From assembly GCA_964442525.1 (NCBI GenBank), contig CAYTZO010000042.1:1-6438 (forward strand): a stretch of DNA of 6,438 nucleotides, read 5' to 3'. This document shows positions 4,858 through 6,438 of this stretch, one piece after another. Positions within the stretch are counted from its first letter, which is position 1. The number at the start of each line of letters is the position of its first letter. The position numbers were made by a program, and so were the translations under genes. The stretch is from CAYTZO01 sp964442525. GTDB lineage: Bacteria > Patescibacteriota > Microgenomatia > UBA10105 > UBA927. The notes beneath the pieces were generated by a model. The model did no database searches. It saw only the letters and a list, made by a program, of their open reading frames with translations, and was not told where the DNA came from.

Positions 4858-5835
4858 ATGGATTTTAAGAAACTCGTTTTGGTGCTGATTGTTTTAGGGG
4901 AGAGTACGCTGGGACTTCTGGTGATCTGGCAGGTGAACGTTTGGCGCGAGAGGAAAAGCAACGTCTTAGGCGCATCGGTCACCCGTATCCCAAAAGAGTC
5001 GCTGATATTTCCCAAAAGCGAATTTCTCTCTAACTATTTTGAACTCCAGCCGAACTATGTTGAAACGGATCGGCCGGACTGGCTCGGTTATACCGCAACT
5101 TACCGCTACAATGACGATGGTATCCGCGCGGAAGGCAGCTATGCAGCAGAAAAACCCATCAACGTATTTCGCATTATTACCCTGGGGGATTCCTTTACCT
5201 TCGGGCAGTTTCTCAACGAACAGGACACCTATCCCCGGCAGCTCGAAAAGCTCCTCAATGGCCTCCCGTGCACTCAGGCCAAAAAATTTGAGGTGATAAA
5301 TTTAGGCGTTGGTGGGTACGATATAGAATACTCGGTCGAGCGGTACCGCCTCCGCGGACAAAAATATAATCCGGATCTTGTCGTGTGGCTGGTCAACGAA
5401 CACAACGTCTTGCAGCTTCGGGACCTTCTCACCCCGCTTGAAGAGAAGATCCGCAACGAAACCAGCGAAGCGGCAAAGTTGGCCTACTATGCGAAAGGCG
5501 ACTATTACTTCGCAACAGCACAGGCAGCGGAAGAACTCGAGAAAAAGTACGGCGATGAGTACATTTTTTCCGTCCAACGGAAAGCGCTTGAGAGATTTTC
5601 CTCTGTATATAAAGGTCCGCTCGTTATCGTTATGTTTGGGGATGCCATTCCAAAAACAAAGGGCGTCATAGCCGGGTATGTTCAGTCAAGGCCAGGGTCG
5701 TTTTTTAGAGATATCCGTCCGCTTCAGGACAGCGAAAGATTACCGGACAATCATCCAAATACCAAAGGCGCTAAAAGCATCGCCCAAAGCATCCTCGAGT
5801 ATCTGAAGGAACAAAAGCTCATTTCCTGTTTCTAG
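4858..5835 (+). CDS. Membrane-anchored SGNH/GDSL hydrolase
   Basis: An SGNH-fold esterase or acyl-transfer enzyme, likely held outside the membrane; the substrate (for example acyl groups on envelope glycans) is not determinable here. 325 residues. A hydrophobic N-terminal segment at about 6-26 looks like an uncleaved signal anchor. Block I is GDSFTFG with nucleophile Ser112 (110-116). Block II is NLGVGGYD (148-155), supplying the oxyanion glycine. Block III is WLVNEHN with Asn180. Block V is DNHPNTKG with Asp297 and His299, spaced D-x-H as in AlgX-like members. Between blocks III and V lies a charged, helix-rich insertion (about 190-250). The ATG is 7 nt after the methyltransferase stop with no strong ribosome site (AGG at 4842 is far), suggesting coupled translation within the operon. 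The gene ends 37 nt before the second PAP2 gene. Confidence 0.88.
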   Translation: MDFKKLVLVLIVLGESTLGLLVIWQVNVWRERKSNVLGASVTRIPKESLIFPKSEFLSNYFELQPNYVETDRPDWLGYTATYRYNDDGIRAEGSYAAEKPINVFRIITLGDSFTFGQFLNEQDTYPRQLEKLLNGLPCTQAKKFEVINLGVGGYDIEYSVERYRLRGQKYNPDLVVWLVNEHNVLQLRDLLTPLEEKIRNETSEAAKLAYYAKGDYYFATAQAAEELEKKYGDEYIFSVQRKALERFSSVYKGPLVIVMFGDAIPKTKGVIAGYVQSRPGSFFRDIRPLQDSERLPDNHPNTKGAKSIAQSILEYLKEQKLISCF

Positions 5836-5836
5836 C

Positions 5837-5866
5837 TTGCCACACCCTCATGGGCCAGGGTATGAT
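5837..5866 (+). promoter_or_regulatory. Sigma70-type promoter between the SGNH and second PAP2 genes
   Basis: TTGCCA (5837-5842) and TATGAT (5861-5866) each differ from consensus by one base and are 18 nt apart. The ATG at 5873 lies exactly 7 nt beyond the -10 box, so transcription would start on the start codon. A 5-bp inverted repeat ACCCT/AGGGT (5844-5848, 5857-5861) lies in the spacer and could be an operator, but it is short. Confidence 0.55.
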
Positions 5867-5872
5867 GGGATA

Positions 5873-6438
5873 ATGATCCAGCCCAGACGAAGAAGAATTA
5901 TTCTTCTGACGCTGTCAATAGTTTTTTTTCTCCTGTTTTATTTTTTTAGCCGAGAAGTAAGACGGGGTTTGACTACGCGGATAGATTTTGACACGACGGT
6001 CCGGCTCCAAAATAAAATTCCGGCCCGGTTTGACCAGCTTTGGGACGACGGCGCGGTCCTTATCGATCCGGTGGTGTCTTTTTTTCTCGTCATTGCCCTG
6101 ACGGCGCTGGCTTTTTTTCAGTCTGACAAAAAAAGATTCCGGCTGGGAGTGCTGGTTATACCTCTTGCCTTTTTCCTGCTCACGGCAGTAGAAATCTACG
6201 GGAAAACTACTCTTCCTCATCCCGGGCCGCCGTTTTTTATGGTAAAACACCCGACGGCTCTGTTCCCCAAATTTACGATCATCGAGCCCTACTCATACCC
6301 TTCAGGACACGCGGCAAGGAGTACGTTTCTTGCGGTCGTGACCCTTTTTTTCTTCTGGTCCAAGCTCAAAAATCAGACCATGAGATTTCTGTTCATTTTC
6401 CTTGCGGCAAGCTACACCGTATTTATTTATGTCGGCCG
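5873..6438 (+). CDS. Second PAP2-family membrane phosphatase, 3'-truncated by window edge
   Basis: The frame is open from ATG 5873 to the window end (188 codons visible). It was recognised by the PAP2 C2 motif PSGH (143-146) in SYPSGHAARSTF and by a C1-like segment GKTTLPHPGPP (110-120). In C1 the spacing from Lys111 is normal, but the usual Arg of K-x6-RP is Gly118. The C3 motif should follow just beyond the edge. Hydrophobic helices are at about 9-25, 66-82, 91-108, 150-163 and 168-186, with a basic RRRR N-terminus. It differs from the PAP2 gene at 3826 in length, extended N-terminus and motif form, so it is a separate subfamily and not a recent duplicate. An in-frame TTG at 5837 is an alternative start, but the promoter position favours ATG 5873. 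The substrate is presumably a lipid phosphate; activity is uncertain given the C1 change. Confidence 0.85.
   Translation, partial: MIQPRRRRIILLTLSIVFFLLFYFFSREVRRGLTTRIDFDTTVRLQNKIPARFDQLWDDGAVLIDPVVSFFLVIALTALAFFQSDKKRFRLGVLVIPLAFFLLTAVEIYGKTTLPHPGPPFFMVKHPTALFPKFTIIEPYSYPSGHAARSTFLAVVTLFFFWSKLKNQTMRFLFIFLAASYTVFIYVG

Noticed and set aside
5844..5861. Hairpin ACCCT/AGGGT as an intrinsic terminator
   Set aside because: The stem is only 5 bp with an 8-nt loop and no following T-tract, and it falls within the spacer of a good promoter.
1..6438. UGA recoded as glycine (as in Gracilibacteria/SR1)
   Set aside because: TGA terminates the small membrane gene and the methyltransferase at family-appropriate points, and no conserved protein reads through a TGA.

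Overview
The window is a stretch of bacterial chromosome with seven intact or nearly intact genes, plus one more running off the right edge. All are on the plus strand and tightly packed. Stops used are TAG, TAA and TGA, so this is the standard bacterial code and not a UGA-recoded lineage. Several features suggest a member of the Candidate Phyla Radiation (Patescibacteria, perhaps Microgenomates-like): short genes, poor Shine-Dalgarno sites, a four-helix-bundle S23/IVP gene between unrelated genes, AT-rich periodic repeats inside conserved genes, and the particular PAP2 and SpoU subfamilies. This placement is inference from family resemblance. No rRNA or ribosomal protein gene is present to confirm it.

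Layout. (1) 1-1053: dprA, cut at its 5' end by the window edge. (2) 1054-1128: a short gap filled by a long imperfect hairpin and a 7-nt periodic CTAA repeat. (3) 1129-3150: topA, DNA topoisomerase I, carrying two in-frame tracts of simple periodic repeat (7-nt and 9-nt periods). dprA-topA adjacency is a common bacterial arrangement. (4) 3120-3567: an AT-rich module of about 450 bp with 22-bp terminal inverted repeats and a single S23/IVP four-helix-bundle gene. Its left end encodes the last residues and the stop of topA. Its right end encodes the stop of its own gene and a promoter-like sequence for the next operon. (5) 3575-5835: a compact run of a small single-pass membrane protein, a PAP2 lipid phosphatase, a SpoU-type RNA 2'-O-ribose methyltransferase and a membrane-anchored SGNH hydrolase, with gene contacts of -4, -55 and +7 nt. 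(6) 5873-6438: a second, different PAP2 phosphatase, truncated by the window end.

How the genes relate. dprA and topA handle DNA (uptake and recombination; supercoiling). The second half is mainly envelope-directed: two PAP2 phosphatases that probably act on lipid-linked pyrophosphates or phosphates, and an anchored SGNH esterase or acyltransferase-like enzyme. A tRNA/rRNA methyltransferase is embedded among them.

The most interesting signals are the inverted-repeat-bounded S23 module, in which the only arm mismatch is a G-U wobble at RNA level; three start codons that each lie exactly 7 nt after a -10-like hexamer, predicting leaderless mRNAs; and periodic repeats inside and between genes. 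No gap longer than 300 bases lacks a gene.
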